Below, in pieces: positions 9,501 to 19,874 of a DNA stretch of 64,000 nucleotides (position 1 is its first letter; every line of letters starts with the position of its first letter). The DNA is taken from positions 1 through 64,000 of the forward strand of contig CALXWJ010000070.1 of the NCBI GenBank assembly GCA_944392335.1, read 5' to 3'. The translations under genes and the position numbers were made by a program. Source of the stretch: an uncultured Clostridia bacterium. Its GTDB lineage: Bacteria; Bacillota; Clostridia; UBA1381. The notes beneath the pieces are model-generated. The model saw only the letters and a program-made list of their open reading frames with translations. It was not told where the DNA came from and did not search any database.

Positions 9501-10866
9501 ATTCTCCATGCCAGAAAGTTCCTAAAAATCCTTCAATATACAATCTGTCCGCATTAACCCATCTTGAGGGATTTGATTCTGAATAATAAATTGTTCCCGC
9601 ACTGTCTTTATTTCCTGCATTTCTTGCATTATCTCCAGGCTCACATGATAATACATCGTTATATCCTGAATTAGGCCATCTTGCAATTGACTGACGGGAA
9701 TTATTCAGTGTAATAATAAGAGGTTTTAAATTCTGTCCTACCTGACCGTTTTCACCGGGCTTGGTAAAATCTGCCAGGTCTTCAGGTATTCCCTGTTCCT
9801 TTATATCCATCTGCAATACTTTATCTTTTACACTGTCATATAATCTGCTCTTAACATCATCCGAAACAGGTTCGAATTTTGTCACATCCAATCTGGTTGC
9901 ACCTGAAAATACTACATCCGCACCTTCCTGTGCCATATATCTTATGGGAGCTTTTTCTGTTCCCGAATCAGCAGCTGTAAAGGAAATTGTGCTTGTAACC
10001 GGATATGTTCCTTCCATAAATATAACATCTATAGGAGTATTTCCTTTTTTCAGTTTTTTTACAGCCTCTTTTGCTTCGTCTATTGTTTTATATGGATTTT
10101 CAATGGAACCGTCTGCTCCTTCGGCGCCACCGTCAGCAGATACATAAATTGTTTTTGTTTCCTTAACTGATGTATCAACCTCTACCACATCATATTCAAC
10201 ATTATCATATTTGAACAATTCAACATTATCTATCTCCGCTCTTGATTGAAAACCTTCAAATCCTATTTTTCCACTCTTTAGCGAAGAATCTTCTACAGTA
10301 AATAGTTCATTTGAATCCAGTTTTACTCCAATCTTTTTCCCGATTAAAGTAATACCGACTTTATAATCCTTATTATATTCAAGAGCAGTCTTTGTATCCT
10401 TTACAGTAACATATTCACCACCCTTAACCCTTTTCAACAGCATTACCTTATTTAAATTATAATAAAATCTCAAGGTATATAATGTCTTATCGTCCTCCAT
10501 ACGAAAAACAATTCCAATATAATCTCCCTTTTTTACATTCATAAGGAATTCGATTTCTCCGTTATCAACTGCCATTTGTTTTGATACAATTAATGACGGT
10601 GATATTTTTTCGTTTATATTATCAAATACAAGTTTTTCACCGATAACATAAAAACCGTCTCCAGTTTTAATTTCCCAAGAGCTTATTCCCTTTGAAAAAT
10701 CATCGCTTGCAATCATCTCTTTTTTAGCTTCGGAAGTACTCTGAGTTTCAGATACCGTTACTTGAGTACCTTCATTCTGTGAATCATCCGTTTCTGCAAA
10801 AGACGGAAGCTGCAATATGATTAAAGAAATCGCCATTAATGCGGATATTATTCTTTTTTTATTCAT
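6520..10866 (-). CDS. Giant secreted beta-helix protein, multimodular
   Basis: A 1448-residue exported protein with a signal peptide (residues 1-24). Modules in order are: a jelly-roll (DUF1080/LamG-like) domain at about 50-225 (ASDDFSKGISSW); beta-helix entry strand IYVSADGG at about 245; ARWPNSGY at about 405; a long Asn-rich parallel beta-helix to about 860; a fibronectin type III domain at about 930-1030; a helical linker at about 1035-1110; and two C-terminal beta-sandwich, carbohydrate-binding-like segments. It shares the helix core with the 1035-residue neighbour (PGEWY, YYYPPYELTE, ADAGAIYAGR). This is a GH141- or lyase-like architecture, with function inferred only. AAAGGA lies 11 bases before the ATG. 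No SLH domain or sortase motif is seen, so the protein may be released or held by the neighbouring SLH proteins. Confidence 0.85.
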   Translation of the reverse strand: MNKKRIISALMAISLIILQLPSFAETDDSQNEGTQVTVSETQSTSEAKKEMIASDDFSKGISSWEIKTGDGFYVIGEKLVFDNINEKISPSLIVSKQMAVDNGEIEFLMNVKKGDYIGIVFRMEDDKTLYTLRFYYNLNKVMLLKRVKGGEYVTVKDTKTALEYNKDYKVGITLIGKKIGVKLDSNELFTVEDSSLKSGKIGFEGFQSRAEIDNVELFKYDNVEYDVVEVDTSVKETKTIYVSADGGAEGADGSIENPYKTIDEAKEAVKKLKKGNTPIDVIFMEGTYPVTSTISFTAADSGTEKAPIRYMAQEGADVVFSGATRLDVTKFEPVSDDVKSRLYDSVKDKVLQMDIKEQGIPEDLADFTKPGENGQVGQNLKPLIITLNNSRQSIARWPNSGYNDVLSCEPGDNARNAGNKDSAGTIYYSESNPSRWVNADRLYIEGFLGTFWHGEWAKVDNIDTSNNAINMRYYTQYGIANNHRWAAVNLLEEIDIPGEWYIDPTAMILYYYPPYELTEDDVLEVATLKTNMLDITGAENITFEGIEFTMTADDPAVSTSNNKGGNGINIGTGSKNILIKDCIISHIGMHGINIDTTDVTIDGCLIYDIGFNGINAGNCGDRKTLTPSNVVIKNCDISDVCRDTGSNGCGGIILQEASVDVTITNNIIHNCKNSVIRYSGNGHQILYNEFYNAVTQTADAGAIYAGRSWAEYGTAIKYNFFHDIGQKNNNGNYPASSIFWDDYQSGGEFSYNISVVNNYTKTSTVKIGGGVDNIVKGNTMVSSEYDIIGEDRSSSQQIDWPNYAATTLKLSTVPYTSPEFTSKYPQIAALLPRVESNNNVLKLENTIVGNLTVDCLDSRIANTIIEASEYRDNVTIASDYSVFVDPENLDYRVTKEAKEKYGISDEVIDEDFDLDKIGIINDYEFDKSRLNFIATYPETGTQNIETKDVMIAWSKSPVADDYHYIIATDPDFENIVSEDITEYQSVKIEGLENAQTYYWKVYARNNSRQYRCEVEASNGIMNFTTSEFDTLDKSVLNDRIEKAKALLETIVEGNGVGEYRTGTIAEIEKQISEAEQLAALEKGLQSDIDYVAYTLNNFINNIESFVNSGYTTLNISPSSSWYANNDATTIVPGNGTATINFVNGTEVSLEETLSNYNVMCFRTKIGTLDGTWVSYGLRALDKDTPMYSQDAYYILVKQDIFELQKHGAIYATAPNNGKMKAGEWYDVQFGAITTQNGVNMIFKLNGEVIFDYLDKNDPQNRPGMFAVFGSNNTVEIAAATDVPNELYQISDKILAEMNTSEETGMTLDITDDGYVETGTWVDNSQLQGDNGTKVRTASNSKSSAKWIMESGSEGNGKLYKVSYYHIPSADGDKNVKVDLSGYAGEYSTTIDLSQGEEGYVELGTFTFMAADYIGRLAVTFTGSGQGTVNVSNIKYELVDESEYSNMLN

Positions 10867-10922
10867 AATACACTCAATCCTTTCAATGTTTAAACCAAAT
10901 AAACATCCATTACTCCGAATTA

Positions 10923-13721
10923 TTATTCATCATTAATAATATGTATACTTCTCTGATCATAAACACGCTGTGTCACAACAACTCTTGAACAATCAGCACC
11001 ATAAACATTATATGGTTTTATATCGCCTTCGGTTGTACTTGTTACCTGTACTCTTCCCTTTGATCCCAGATGTATTGTTGTTGCAATTCCGGACGAAAAA
11101 TATTGTGCTTCACTTAACAATCCGTTTTCTTTTGTCGCATTATGATCATATCCATATGCAGGATTCTGATTTGTGATAACCATATATCCATTTTCATAAG
11201 AATAAACCCATCCGGACCAAATTCTTACATTGCTGCTGTAATATTTCCATGAACTTGCATTTCCAGGATTTCCGGACGTATAGTTACCGCAAACAAATGG
11301 ACTGCAAAGTGTATTAGTTTCGCTGTAATATGAAATCTCAGTTCCGGCAATTGCACCTTCTACATCATTTCCCTTTTCATCTTTTACTATCTGACTTGCG
11401 TCATATACAAGAACAGCTTTTGTAATATAGTTGTCAGCAACATTAAGATATATAATATCTCCGCGATCAAGTTTTACAGGATTTAGATTTCCCGAAGCGA
11501 TACACTTTACTTCTGTTTCATAATCTTCTTCTTCCATATAATAAGAGTTTGACACTCCTTTTACGTTTACACACTCTATTGCATAAACAGCCATATTGTT
11601 TTCCTCGTCAAACACTCTGTTTACATTAACTACTGTTTCCGGTGTTTCATTTGTAATAGAAGCATCAGCTGCGTCCGCACTACTTAGACATGCACAAACG
11701 GCATTTTTACTGCGGTAATCTGTTCCAAACATATACAATGAATAATATTTTCCATTTTCAAATGAAGAATAATTTCCTATTTCATATTCATAATAATCAG
11801 ATTTTTCTGCAGGTACTGCAAACACTTTGGTATCCTGATTCACTATTGCTGCTCCGCCAAAATTAATTGTATTGCTGAATACTTTGGTATAATAATCTTC
11901 TTTCTTATCAGTATTTATTGTATCAACCAAATAAAAAAGTCTGTCATCTGTTGTAGGCTTTTCTCCGTATTTATGCGGAATTTCAATATGTGTAAGCAGT
12001 TCATCGTTATTAATTTTATATCTGACAATACCATAATATGAAACTTCTTTCTGTGCAACCTCCGGAGAATATACCTGCCAATCATCATTTTCATCCAACA
12101 CTCTTAATGTTTTATTTAATATATATGTATAAAATTCTCCGTTCGAATCAAAAATCCTTGCACCATACACCTCATCGTCCATATCATCCATATATCTTAT
12201 CCATACAAGATAACCCATCTGCCAGTCAAGAGATGAAACATCCTTTTCAAAATCCACAACTTTATCAAAAGCATCAAAATAAAATTTATATGTAACACCT
12301 AATTCCGGAGTTTTATTATTCTCTTTTGTATAATTATTCATTATATACTTTCCGCCTGATTCAGTCATAACATAAGCCTTTTCATCATCATTGCCCTGAT
12401 TATAAGAAACAACTGTGTCTGTCTGAGTATATGTTGAAACAAGAATTTTATAAAATTCACCATCAAGGGACTGCGCAACCGAAATAACACTGTCAGCAAC
12501 AAGTTCGGTAAGTGTAAGACTGTTTCCGCTCTGATCCTGTATACTGTATTCTTTATCCCGCATATTTAACAGTGGTTTTTCATCCTTTACATATATGCTT
12601 TCCGTATCTGAATTATACAACTGTACAATATATGTTGAGTAATTGTCAATAAACAGAATATCTACAGAGCCGTCACCGTCGTTATCATATAGTTTTACAA
12701 TTCCGTTTTTGGGGCAATACATTGTATTATCGAAATTATCTTCCAATGTTAAAGTCTTTCCGTTATATACAATGATAACATCTTTAGGCACTTTTATTTT
12801 GCTTGACTTAACAGCATAATCACTCTGATAATAATAATATGTTCTGTCAGTGTATTCTTCAATGTCATCAGAATTAATTATTGTTATATTATTTTTTCCC
12901 TCATTCTCATAAAAGTCCAACAGATGATATTCTCTTTCCTCTTTGTCGTAAACAAAATATCCGACAATATTTAATCCAAAAAGATCGGCTCTTCCAGTAT
13001 CATTTACAAGTTCATCACTGTCTTCAATCTTTATATATCCTTCAGAAAGTTCTGACTCACCATAAAGTGAATTAACGCCATCATCTGTAACTAAACCTTT
13101 AACACTGTAAAGCATAAGTCTTGTTGTCATATAAATTAATTTATTTGAACTGCTGTCATATTTAATAAACTTTAAATCGGTAATATCGCATTGCAGCATA
13201 TTATATATCATTTTATATACATTAAACAAAGATATTTCTCCGTCGGTTTGTGAAACACCGTCCATTATTCCCTTTTTCAGAGCAAACCCCGAATAGGTAT
13301 ATGTATCGGGAATTGTTTTTTCGGAATATCCCATTGTTCTCAGTATAATTTCAGATGCGGCTTCCAAATCTATCTTTTCATCCGGATAAAACATACCAAA
13401 CTTATCTACCGGAAGGTATCCGGCGCCGTATAAAGCATTAACAGCATCATAATATTTACTGTTTGAATCAACATCTGTTACAACTTTACTTGTTACATAA
13501 TTCTTTACATCCGCATTCAAAGCAAATGCAACTTTTGCAACGATTTGCGCAAACTCGCCTTTTGAAAGCGTTTTATCCCAGTTTTCATCTCGGTCAAGCA
13601 CTCCCGTGAGCTCCAGCAATGTTAACTGATCTTGCGTAAGACTTGCCGCATTTATGATTGTTGTGTTAAATAATCCGAAAATCATTATAACACACAATAC
13701 AGAAGCCATAATTTTTTTCAT
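10923..13721 (-). CDS. Secreted protein with N-terminal SLH-like domains
   Basis: A 932-residue exported protein with a signal peptide over residues 1-25 (MKKIMASVLC start) and a GAAAGGA ribosome site nine bases upstream. Residues about 30-175 contain SLH-like repeats: a LTGVLDRDENW segment, the stretch NALYGAGYLPVDKFG followed by FYPDEKIDLE, and ALKKGIMDGVSQ. These would bind secondary cell-wall polymer. The remaining roughly 750 residues are beta-rich, with many Tyr and Asp residues and no family I recognise. It lies between an SLH protein and a beta-helix protein on the same strand, so it is probably a surface anchor or scaffold for the glycan-degrading system. Its role is inferred. Confidence 0.75.
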   Translation of the reverse strand: MKKIMASVLCVIMIFGLFNTTIINAASLTQDQLTLLELTGVLDRDENWDKTLSKGEFAQIVAKVAFALNADVKNYVTSKVVTDVDSNSKYYDAVNALYGAGYLPVDKFGMFYPDEKIDLEAASEIILRTMGYSEKTIPDTYTYSGFALKKGIMDGVSQTDGEISLFNVYKMIYNMLQCDITDLKFIKYDSSSNKLIYMTTRLMLYSVKGLVTDDGVNSLYGESELSEGYIKIEDSDELVNDTGRADLFGLNIVGYFVYDKEEREYHLLDFYENEGKNNITIINSDDIEEYTDRTYYYYQSDYAVKSSKIKVPKDVIIVYNGKTLTLEDNFDNTMYCPKNGIVKLYDNDGDGSVDILFIDNYSTYIVQLYNSDTESIYVKDEKPLLNMRDKEYSIQDQSGNSLTLTELVADSVISVAQSLDGEFYKILVSTYTQTDTVVSYNQGNDDEKAYVMTESGGKYIMNNYTKENNKTPELGVTYKFYFDAFDKVVDFEKDVSSLDWQMGYLVWIRYMDDMDDEVYGARIFDSNGEFYTYILNKTLRVLDENDDWQVYSPEVAQKEVSYYGIVRYKINNDELLTHIEIPHKYGEKPTTDDRLFYLVDTINTDKKEDYYTKVFSNTINFGGAAIVNQDTKVFAVPAEKSDYYEYEIGNYSSFENGKYYSLYMFGTDYRSKNAVCACLSSADAADASITNETPETVVNVNRVFDEENNMAVYAIECVNVKGVSNSYYMEEEDYETEVKCIASGNLNPVKLDRGDIIYLNVADNYITKAVLVYDASQIVKDEKGNDVEGAIAGTEISYYSETNTLCSPFVCGNYTSGNPGNASSWKYYSSNVRIWSGWVYSYENGYMVITNQNPAYGYDHNATKENGLLSEAQYFSSGIATTIHLGSKGRVQVTSTTEGDIKPYNVYGADCSRVVVTQRVYDQRSIHIINDE

Positions 13722-13764
13722 ATACAGACATCCTTTCTCGCATGCATTAAATGTATTTAAAGTA

Positions 13765-15255
13765 TTATCTGTTTAAAACAGAATATACGATTTTTGCAGC
13801 CTGTGCACGGGTCGCAGGTGATTTTGGTGAAAATGTCCCGTCACCCATTCCAGATATTATACCGCTGCCTGCCATTTTTGATACCGCTTCTTTTGCATAA
13901 TCGCTGATTTCTCCGAAATCGGTAAAATCGGTATTTTCTCCTGAAAATTCAATTCCTGCATTTAACGCGGCACGGTATATCGTAACACAAATATCTTCCC
14001 TTGAAATAGCATTTCCCAAACCGAAGCTTCCGTCTTCAAAACCATTCATTATGCCATTTTTCTTTGCAGAAGCAACATATGATGATGCCCAATGATCTTC
14101 AGAAATATCAGTGAAATCCGAAACCTCATTTTCATTGTATAAGCCAAAAGCAAGAGTTATAATTTTAGCGAACTGTTCTCTTGTAAGAGTATCGTCAGGT
14201 GCAAATTTGCCATCACCGACACCCACCATTATTTCATTATCTACCATGTAAAGTATAGGTTCCCATGCCCACTGTATATCAGAAAGGTCATTAAACATTT
14301 CAAACAGTTTTGCACCTTCAGGTTCCTCTGTATTACCGACTGTACCTATTGTCGTACCTGTGGAATTATTTACAATTGTGGATAAATTGGATGAATTTGA
14401 ACCCGAACCGTTTCCTCCGCCGGAACCGCCGCCTCCGGTTCCGCCGCCTCCGGTACCTGAATTATCATCCTCTGCATCTTCCACTTCTTTTTCAAAATCT
14501 TCGCGGAAATCTTTCATATTGTTATACTCGGTTTCCACAAATTCCAAGCATACTTTTGTCTTTTCAGTGGTTGTCAGATTATTATATGCGCTAAGATCAA
14601 TTTCTGCACTCTCACTGTATTCACTAAGTAATGTATTTACAGATGCCGCCGCTGGAGCTTCCTTTAATTTTTCCATAAATTCAAGTTCTGCTTCAGTAAG
14701 CGAAACAACATTCTTTACACCGTCAATACCGTTTTCCTTTATTCTCTGAGAATAATCAAAAATATTCTGCGCAAGATATGACTGTTCTTTTTCTGTTACG
14801 GCAAAGGACAAATCAACGCCCAAACTTCCGCCGTATCTTGACATTTTAGAATAAATCTCACTAAGCGGAATAGTTTTATTCCCCAGATCTTCAACAAACT
14901 GTAGTACACTTTCTTTCGAAATATACTCAAATTCATAAGGGGTGTCACAGTTGCTTGCATATACTTCATAAACGCCTTCAGCTACATCAAATTTAAATGT
15001 AGAATTATATTTATTTTCATTTATAACTGCATTTTGTATGCTCGATTCATCCCCGGACAAATCGCCGACATCCAACTTTTGTCCCTTTTTCATAATTAAA
15101 ATACTTACACCTTTTTCTCCCTCTTCGATTGTTCCTTGAACGGTAAGTATTGAATTCTCAAAATCAGATACTACAACCGAATCAACGGTTGCGGCATTTG
15201 CGGCTCCTGCCAAAAGGCTTGAGCAAACAACAATCGGTAAAAAAATCTTTTTCAT
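13765..15255 (-). CDS. Secreted protein with three C-terminal SLH domains
   Basis: The start is set at MKKIFLPIVV (15255), where GGAAAGGA lies six bases upstream; the longer frame to 15342 has no ribosome site and would bury the signal peptide. The mature protein has a beta-rich N-terminal domain, a helical middle and a Gly/Ser linker at about 270-295 (GTGGGGTGGGGSGGG). Three SLH domains fill about 325-495: DNEIMVGVGDGKF, KKNGIMNGFEDGSFG and AGSGIISGMGDGTFSPK, each with TREQFAK-, SREDICV- or TRAQAAK-type motifs. The SLH triplet should attach it non-covalently to pyruvylated cell-wall polymer. The N-terminal part has no known enzyme motif. It sits 43 bases before the next SLH gene and is probably in the same operon. 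Confidence 0.85.
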   Translation of the reverse strand: MKKIFLPIVVCSSLLAGAANAATVDSVVVSDFENSILTVQGTIEEGEKGVSILIMKKGQKLDVGDLSGDESSIQNAVINENKYNSTFKFDVAEGVYEVYASNCDTPYEFEYISKESVLQFVEDLGNKTIPLSEIYSKMSRYGGSLGVDLSFAVTEKEQSYLAQNIFDYSQRIKENGIDGVKNVVSLTEAELEFMEKLKEAPAAASVNTLLSEYSESAEIDLSAYNNLTTTEKTKVCLEFVETEYNNMKDFREDFEKEVEDAEDDNSGTGGGGTGGGGSGGGNGSGSNSSNLSTIVNNSTGTTIGTVGNTEEPEGAKLFEMFNDLSDIQWAWEPILYMVDNEIMVGVGDGKFAPDDTLTREQFAKIITLAFGLYNENEVSDFTDISEDHWASSYVASAKKNGIMNGFEDGSFGLGNAISREDICVTIYRAALNAGIEFSGENTDFTDFGEISDYAKEAVSKMAGSGIISGMGDGTFSPKSPATRAQAAKIVYSVLNR

Positions 15256-15355
15256 AAATTTGTCCTTTCCTATATTCCAATAACATACAATAATCTCATA
15301 ACCACATAAATTAACGGCTGCGGGGCAATTACCGCCCCGCAACTTTTCGCATTAA

Positions 15356-18300
15356 TTATTCAATCGTATATTGCGCCGGTTTGCAATATGGCTTTAAGTC
15401 AGACAGGTTATCCCATACAAATGCTTTATACATTACTGCGTTATCCGCTCCGCTTAATACATAATCTACATTTGTAACACCGTTTTGAATTGTTTTGATA
15501 TCTGATTGATATGATGTTAACATCATATTATCAGCATCATATGCGGCTATTACTATAACAACGTCTTTTGCATCACTGTCAAGATTTTCAATGATTACCC
15601 GGTTGTTGGAGGCATCAAACGATGCATTGACTCCCGTTGCCTCTTTAAAGGTATAGGCTTGCATATTGTCGACCCATATAAATTCTGTAATTTGCGCTCT
15701 TAATCCGAAATACCCGTTTGTATAATTTATGTTTGCACTTTCATCTCCGGTAAATGAACTTATAAGAACATTATCTCTGTATAAACTTGCACCCTTACCT
15801 TGTTTATCCAGCTTATACTCATACAATTTTGCCGTACGTTCTGACTGAAGGATAAATTCACCGTCTTCATCAGAGAAAATATATCCGTTATCTATGAAGT
15901 TATAACCTTCATCAAATATTGTGATTGTTTTGTCATCTTCAAGATATGCATCACCAAACTCTGTTCTGCCTTCTTCAAATGAATCCATGCCAAGCTGTGT
16001 TGCCATACCGTTTTCATTGAATCTCGTATATACACCCGCGTTTTGGATATACCAATGATATCCGTTTTCCGGCAGATTGGTAGTATAGGCAGGAGCATTG
16101 AACCACATTAATGAATAAGGAACTGTTGAGTTATAATTTTTGTCAGCGTTGTTCATGCTTGCCGTATAAACCTTGTAATCAAACTTAACGGTATAATCAT
16201 CCTCTGACGCCATCTGAGCGTCATCTATTCCAATACTTCCGTCTCTGAATATCACACCGCCGTTTTGATATCCCAAATTATTTGCATCGATTCTTACCTT
16301 TGATCCATCAGAAATTTTTCCTTCATCAAACGTCTCATTTGCATAAATTGTTACTGTAAATTTCTTATTGAAGTCTCCTGTTGTATATGAAATTTCTGAA
16401 GGCCCGAATCCCTCATTTACAGTTACACTGTACAATGCATCGGATATGATTCCTCCCTGAGGTTCTATTGTAAGAAGATTTTCGCTTGCAGAACATGTTA
16501 TTTGTACGTTTTGTCCGTCAGCTGTCACATTTATCTTTGAGAAATCCTTTATTCCTTCAACAGGATTATTGAAGGTTACATATATTTTATTTGCGTCTGC
16601 ATCCACATCGGCAACACTTAAGTCTATGGTATCAATTATTTCCATCTGTGTAACTTGGGCGTTATATAACCAAACAACACTTCTTCCCGAACCACCGATT
16701 TGTACATATCCTTCTTCGTTTAATCCGGATTGCACAAAATCATATGCAAGGGTATTGTCTTTATAAATTCTGTAAGTATCATTGGTCATTACATATCTTT
16801 CAACATGAGGTTCAACCGTTTTTGAATAATCCATTGTCAGGTAATTGTTTTCATCCCTGCCCATTACATATACGCCCTTATCAAGCGCGACATAAAATTT
16901 TTCATTATTATTGTATTTTACTACCTCTTCATCAACGGTACCGATCGTTATATTTGCAGAATCATTGTTTGCTGCAACCATATATATAACTACAGCACCT
17001 TTTTGAATTGTCTGAGGATCTTCTTTTCCCGAAACCATCGCCGTAAACGTTGTATCATTGCCTTTTATTATGTTGTTTGCATACATTCCGGCCTCTTCAC
17101 TGTCACCGAAATATGCAAGCTTGTATGATACCGACGCATTCTTATATTTTCCCGTATTAAAGCTTTTGTTGTATAATTCAATATGATCTCCGTTTATGGA
17201 ACAATACGCATTTTCCCCTCTTGCTTCCGAAATGTTTATTGTTTTTAACTGCTCTGCATCTGAGCCGTCAACATTCAAAATTTCTTTTACTATAAAATAC
17301 TCTGTATAACTACCCATAAACATTGCTTCATAGCCGGAAAATCCTGAGTTTACAACAACTTTATACGGAGTTTCTTTTTCTAATTGTGCGTCGATATACA
17401 GATAATTTCCGGTATACGATGCCCCGGTAGGGACTACTTCTTCGCCGGTATTAACATTTACGATACTTAATCCTTCAAAATCATTAATGCCTCCGAATAT
17501 AACCGGGCTATCCAACACAATGCCGTAACAATCGGCGTTTACAAGCGTCACTTCATTTGTTGTTTGTATTTCACTGTATGCGGTTATCAGCATATTGTCA
17601 TATGCAGCTATTTCTGTTTGCTGGTTGTTTATTGCAAAATAACCGGTTTTAACAGGATCTTGTGTATAATACCTGTCTGCAATATTGCCATTAAATACTA
17701 AGTTTCCAATATTTCCCTGTTTTTCTATTCTTGTCGGTATAGTCTGCGATTCTCTTTGTGATACTGTTACACCTGATGTTGTCGTAGATGTATATTCTTC
17801 AGGCAACTGTTCTCCCTGATGATATACAGTATATGTTTTTGTTGCACTGTCAAAATATGCATCACCGTATACAAACGCTTCATGTTTTGATATCTTATAA
17901 TGTTCTCCGTATGCAACAGTCCCGACTCCTTCAATTACCGTAGTTTCAGCATTCGGCACAACCATTCCTGAATTGTTTTCAAACTTAAAGTAGTATTGAT
18001 CGCCTTGCTGATATTCAGAACCTTCTGCCGGATCTATGACAGTATAATATCCCGCATTATGTCCTCTCTGCTGGTTTGAATTATTTATATACCAGAAATA
18101 TCTTCTCGTACCATAATTATCCCAAGTGAAGCGAACATCATTTGTACCGCCGATTGTAAGGGCTTGGGCGTTAAAGCCCATATGCATATATGGAACTGTT
18201 CTTGAATAATTTGACTTGAATTCATTAGTATTAAGTGAAGAATACAAATTCATATCAAATGAAAATGTTGCATCCTCTCTATTTGCAAGCTCGGGGACAA

Positions 18301-19813
18301 TCGGCGCTATTACAGCATTTGTGCTCCACAGCTTTCCGTCCTGTATCCGTATGTTTGATGAAGCATCATCTTTTTGATTGCTTCTTATCAGATTAGAAAC
18401 TATAACATCCGGAACGGTATCAAAATTTTGTTCCCATATTTTTTCAATGTTAAATATCTTAGTGAATTCTCCTGTAACAGTTGTTGCTTCCGTTCCGAAT
18501 CCCTCATGAACGGTAAGAACATACTGAGTATCTGTCTTTAATGCCACATCAAATCTGAAACTGTTTTCATAAATGCTTACGTCTTCAGCATTAATTTCAA
18601 TCTCTATACCTGTTTTATATTCTTTCAGTATCACATTATCGAGATTGGAAACCTCGTATCCTGTAACCTTTTCAGGCATATTTAATTCAAAATGAAATGT
18701 GTCTGCATATACGCTTTCAACAGGCATATTTTTTTCTATAATATCTTCAACAGTACATGAAGTAATCAGCACATTATCAATCATCATAACACTTGCAACC
18801 GTTGACTGACATATCATCTGCTGTTTTTCCATCCACAAATTCTCACTATCGATAACAGTACCGATATAGTTGCCGTCAAAATATCCGCCTATTACATTAT
18901 CGTAATTTCTCAGAACATAGCTATGTTCTTCAGATGGTTCTTTTATGATATAATTAAGATTTTGGAAATCACTGTTATCTGCAACTTTACCTGCTGCTGT
19001 CTGTGCTTCAACATCAGCGCTTTCACAGTATATTTCACCGACCTTTATTCCGTTGTCAGGAGTATAATCCTTTTTATTTCCTAACATAGCATAACTGTTT
19101 TGTCCGCTGTAGTCATGTATACCAACTGATGCGGCGGTTGCCGAAACGTCAAGACCATAACTGTCTACATAATTTCTCTGTGCTGCTCTCAAACCAATAT
19201 GAGGCGCGCAATTATCCGGCTGCTGTGTTCCGTCAGATTTTACATGATTTCTTTTAAACTGCATCATCTCAAGAGATATCGTAACATCCATGTTTGAAAG
19301 AATTGCAGAATCGGTGATATGGAAAACGCCATCGGTAATTCCTAATTTTTTGCTTTTGTTTCCGCCAAATTCTTCATTTTCAGCTATAAATGTTCCCTGA
19401 CCGCGGGCGGAAGTCCAGCCGTTTCCTTTAATATCTTCGTTGGAAATTGTACTTACCGGCAATCCTTCAAAGTCCTCAAATAATTCCTTGTTTACAATAA
19501 TGGATTTTTTGCCTGCCGCAGTACTGAGAATATATCTCGTATCCGTTTCGATGGGCATATCAAAATTCAGATGCAGAATATTATCCTCCAGCATTGTCTG
19601 AAAACTCACATTTTCGCCAGACAATGTACTTAATGTAATACCTTCATACTCATCTGCCTGCGGTGCTGATGAATATGTTATATCCAATCCATAAGTGTCT
19701 GCATAAATATTCTGTATAGAATTTTCCTCAGCCCATGCCATAAATGTCTGTGTACTTGCTATCAGTGCAGCCGATAACAGACATGACATCAATTTTTTCC
19801 TACTGTTTCCCAT
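15356..19813 (-). CDS. Giant secreted protein with alternating Ig-like and jelly-roll modules
   Basis: A 1485-residue exported protein with a signal peptide (residues 1-28) and AAAAGGAG eight bases before the ATG. It is built of about four copies of a unit. Each unit is an SbsA-type Ig-like domain (start VYADTFHFEL or LVNADCYGIV, end VHEGFGTEAT or VNEGFGPSEI) followed by a concanavalin-like jelly roll that starts with a FEDF or FDEGKI strand. The last 95 residues form a beta module with AFVWDNLSDLKP that recurs in neighbouring secreted proteins. No catalytic signature is visible, so glycan binding or a scaffold role at the cell surface is the most cautious reading. It follows the 955-residue relative by 61 bases. 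Confidence 0.8.
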   Translation of the reverse strand: MGNSRKKLMSCLLSAALIASTQTFMAWAEENSIQNIYADTYGLDITYSSAPQADEYEGITLSTLSGENVSFQTMLEDNILHLNFDMPIETDTRYILSTAAGKKSIIVNKELFEDFEGLPVSTISNEDIKGNGWTSARGQGTFIAENEEFGGNKSKKLGITDGVFHITDSAILSNMDVTISLEMMQFKRNHVKSDGTQQPDNCAPHIGLRAAQRNYVDSYGLDVSATAASVGIHDYSGQNSYAMLGNKKDYTPDNGIKVGEIYCESADVEAQTAAGKVADNSDFQNLNYIIKEPSEEHSYVLRNYDNVIGGYFDGNYIGTVIDSENLWMEKQQMICQSTVASVMMIDNVLITSCTVEDIIEKNMPVESVYADTFHFELNMPEKVTGYEVSNLDNVILKEYKTGIEIEINAEDVSIYENSFRFDVALKTDTQYVLTVHEGFGTEATTVTGEFTKIFNIEKIWEQNFDTVPDVIVSNLIRSNQKDDASSNIRIQDGKLWSTNAVIAPIVPELANREDATFSFDMNLYSSLNTNEFKSNYSRTVPYMHMGFNAQALTIGGTNDVRFTWDNYGTRRYFWYINNSNQQRGHNAGYYTVIDPAEGSEYQQGDQYYFKFENNSGMVVPNAETTVIEGVGTVAYGEHYKISKHEAFVYGDAYFDSATKTYTVYHQGEQLPEEYTSTTTSGVTVSQRESQTIPTRIEKQGNIGNLVFNGNIADRYYTQDPVKTGYFAINNQQTEIAAYDNMLITAYSEIQTTNEVTLVNADCYGIVLDSPVIFGGINDFEGLSIVNVNTGEEVVPTGASYTGNYLYIDAQLEKETPYKVVVNSGFSGYEAMFMGSYTEYFIVKEILNVDGSDAEQLKTINISEARGENAYCSINGDHIELYNKSFNTGKYKNASVSYKLAYFGDSEEAGMYANNIIKGNDTTFTAMVSGKEDPQTIQKGAVVIYMVAANNDSANITIGTVDEEVVKYNNNEKFYVALDKGVYVMGRDENNYLTMDYSKTVEPHVERYVMTNDTYRIYKDNTLAYDFVQSGLNEEGYVQIGGSGRSVVWLYNAQVTQMEIIDTIDLSVADVDADANKIYVTFNNPVEGIKDFSKINVTADGQNVQITCSASENLLTIEPQGGIISDALYSVTVNEGFGPSEISYTTGDFNKKFTVTIYANETFDEGKISDGSKVRIDANNLGYQNGGVIFRDGSIGIDDAQMASEDDYTVKFDYKVYTASMNNADKNYNSTVPYSLMWFNAPAYTTNLPENGYHWYIQNAGVYTRFNENGMATQLGMDSFEEGRTEFGDAYLEDDKTITIFDEGYNFIDNGYIFSDEDGEFILQSERTAKLYEYKLDKQGKGASLYRDNVLISSFTGDESANINYTNGYFGLRAQITEFIWVDNMQAYTFKEATGVNASFDASNNRVIIENLDSDAKDVVIVIAAYDADNMMLTSYQSDIKTIQNGVTNVDYVLSGADNAVMYKAFVWDNLSDLKPYCKPAQYTIE

Positions 19814-19874
19814 TTTTCCAGCTCCTTTTTTTATTTTTTATCAATTGTCTTTTCACAAAAGACAAATAACCAAA

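Noticed and set aside
14360-14749. A proline-rich 129-residue plus-strand frame
   Set aside because: The proline runs are the reverse of the Gly-rich linker of the SLH protein.
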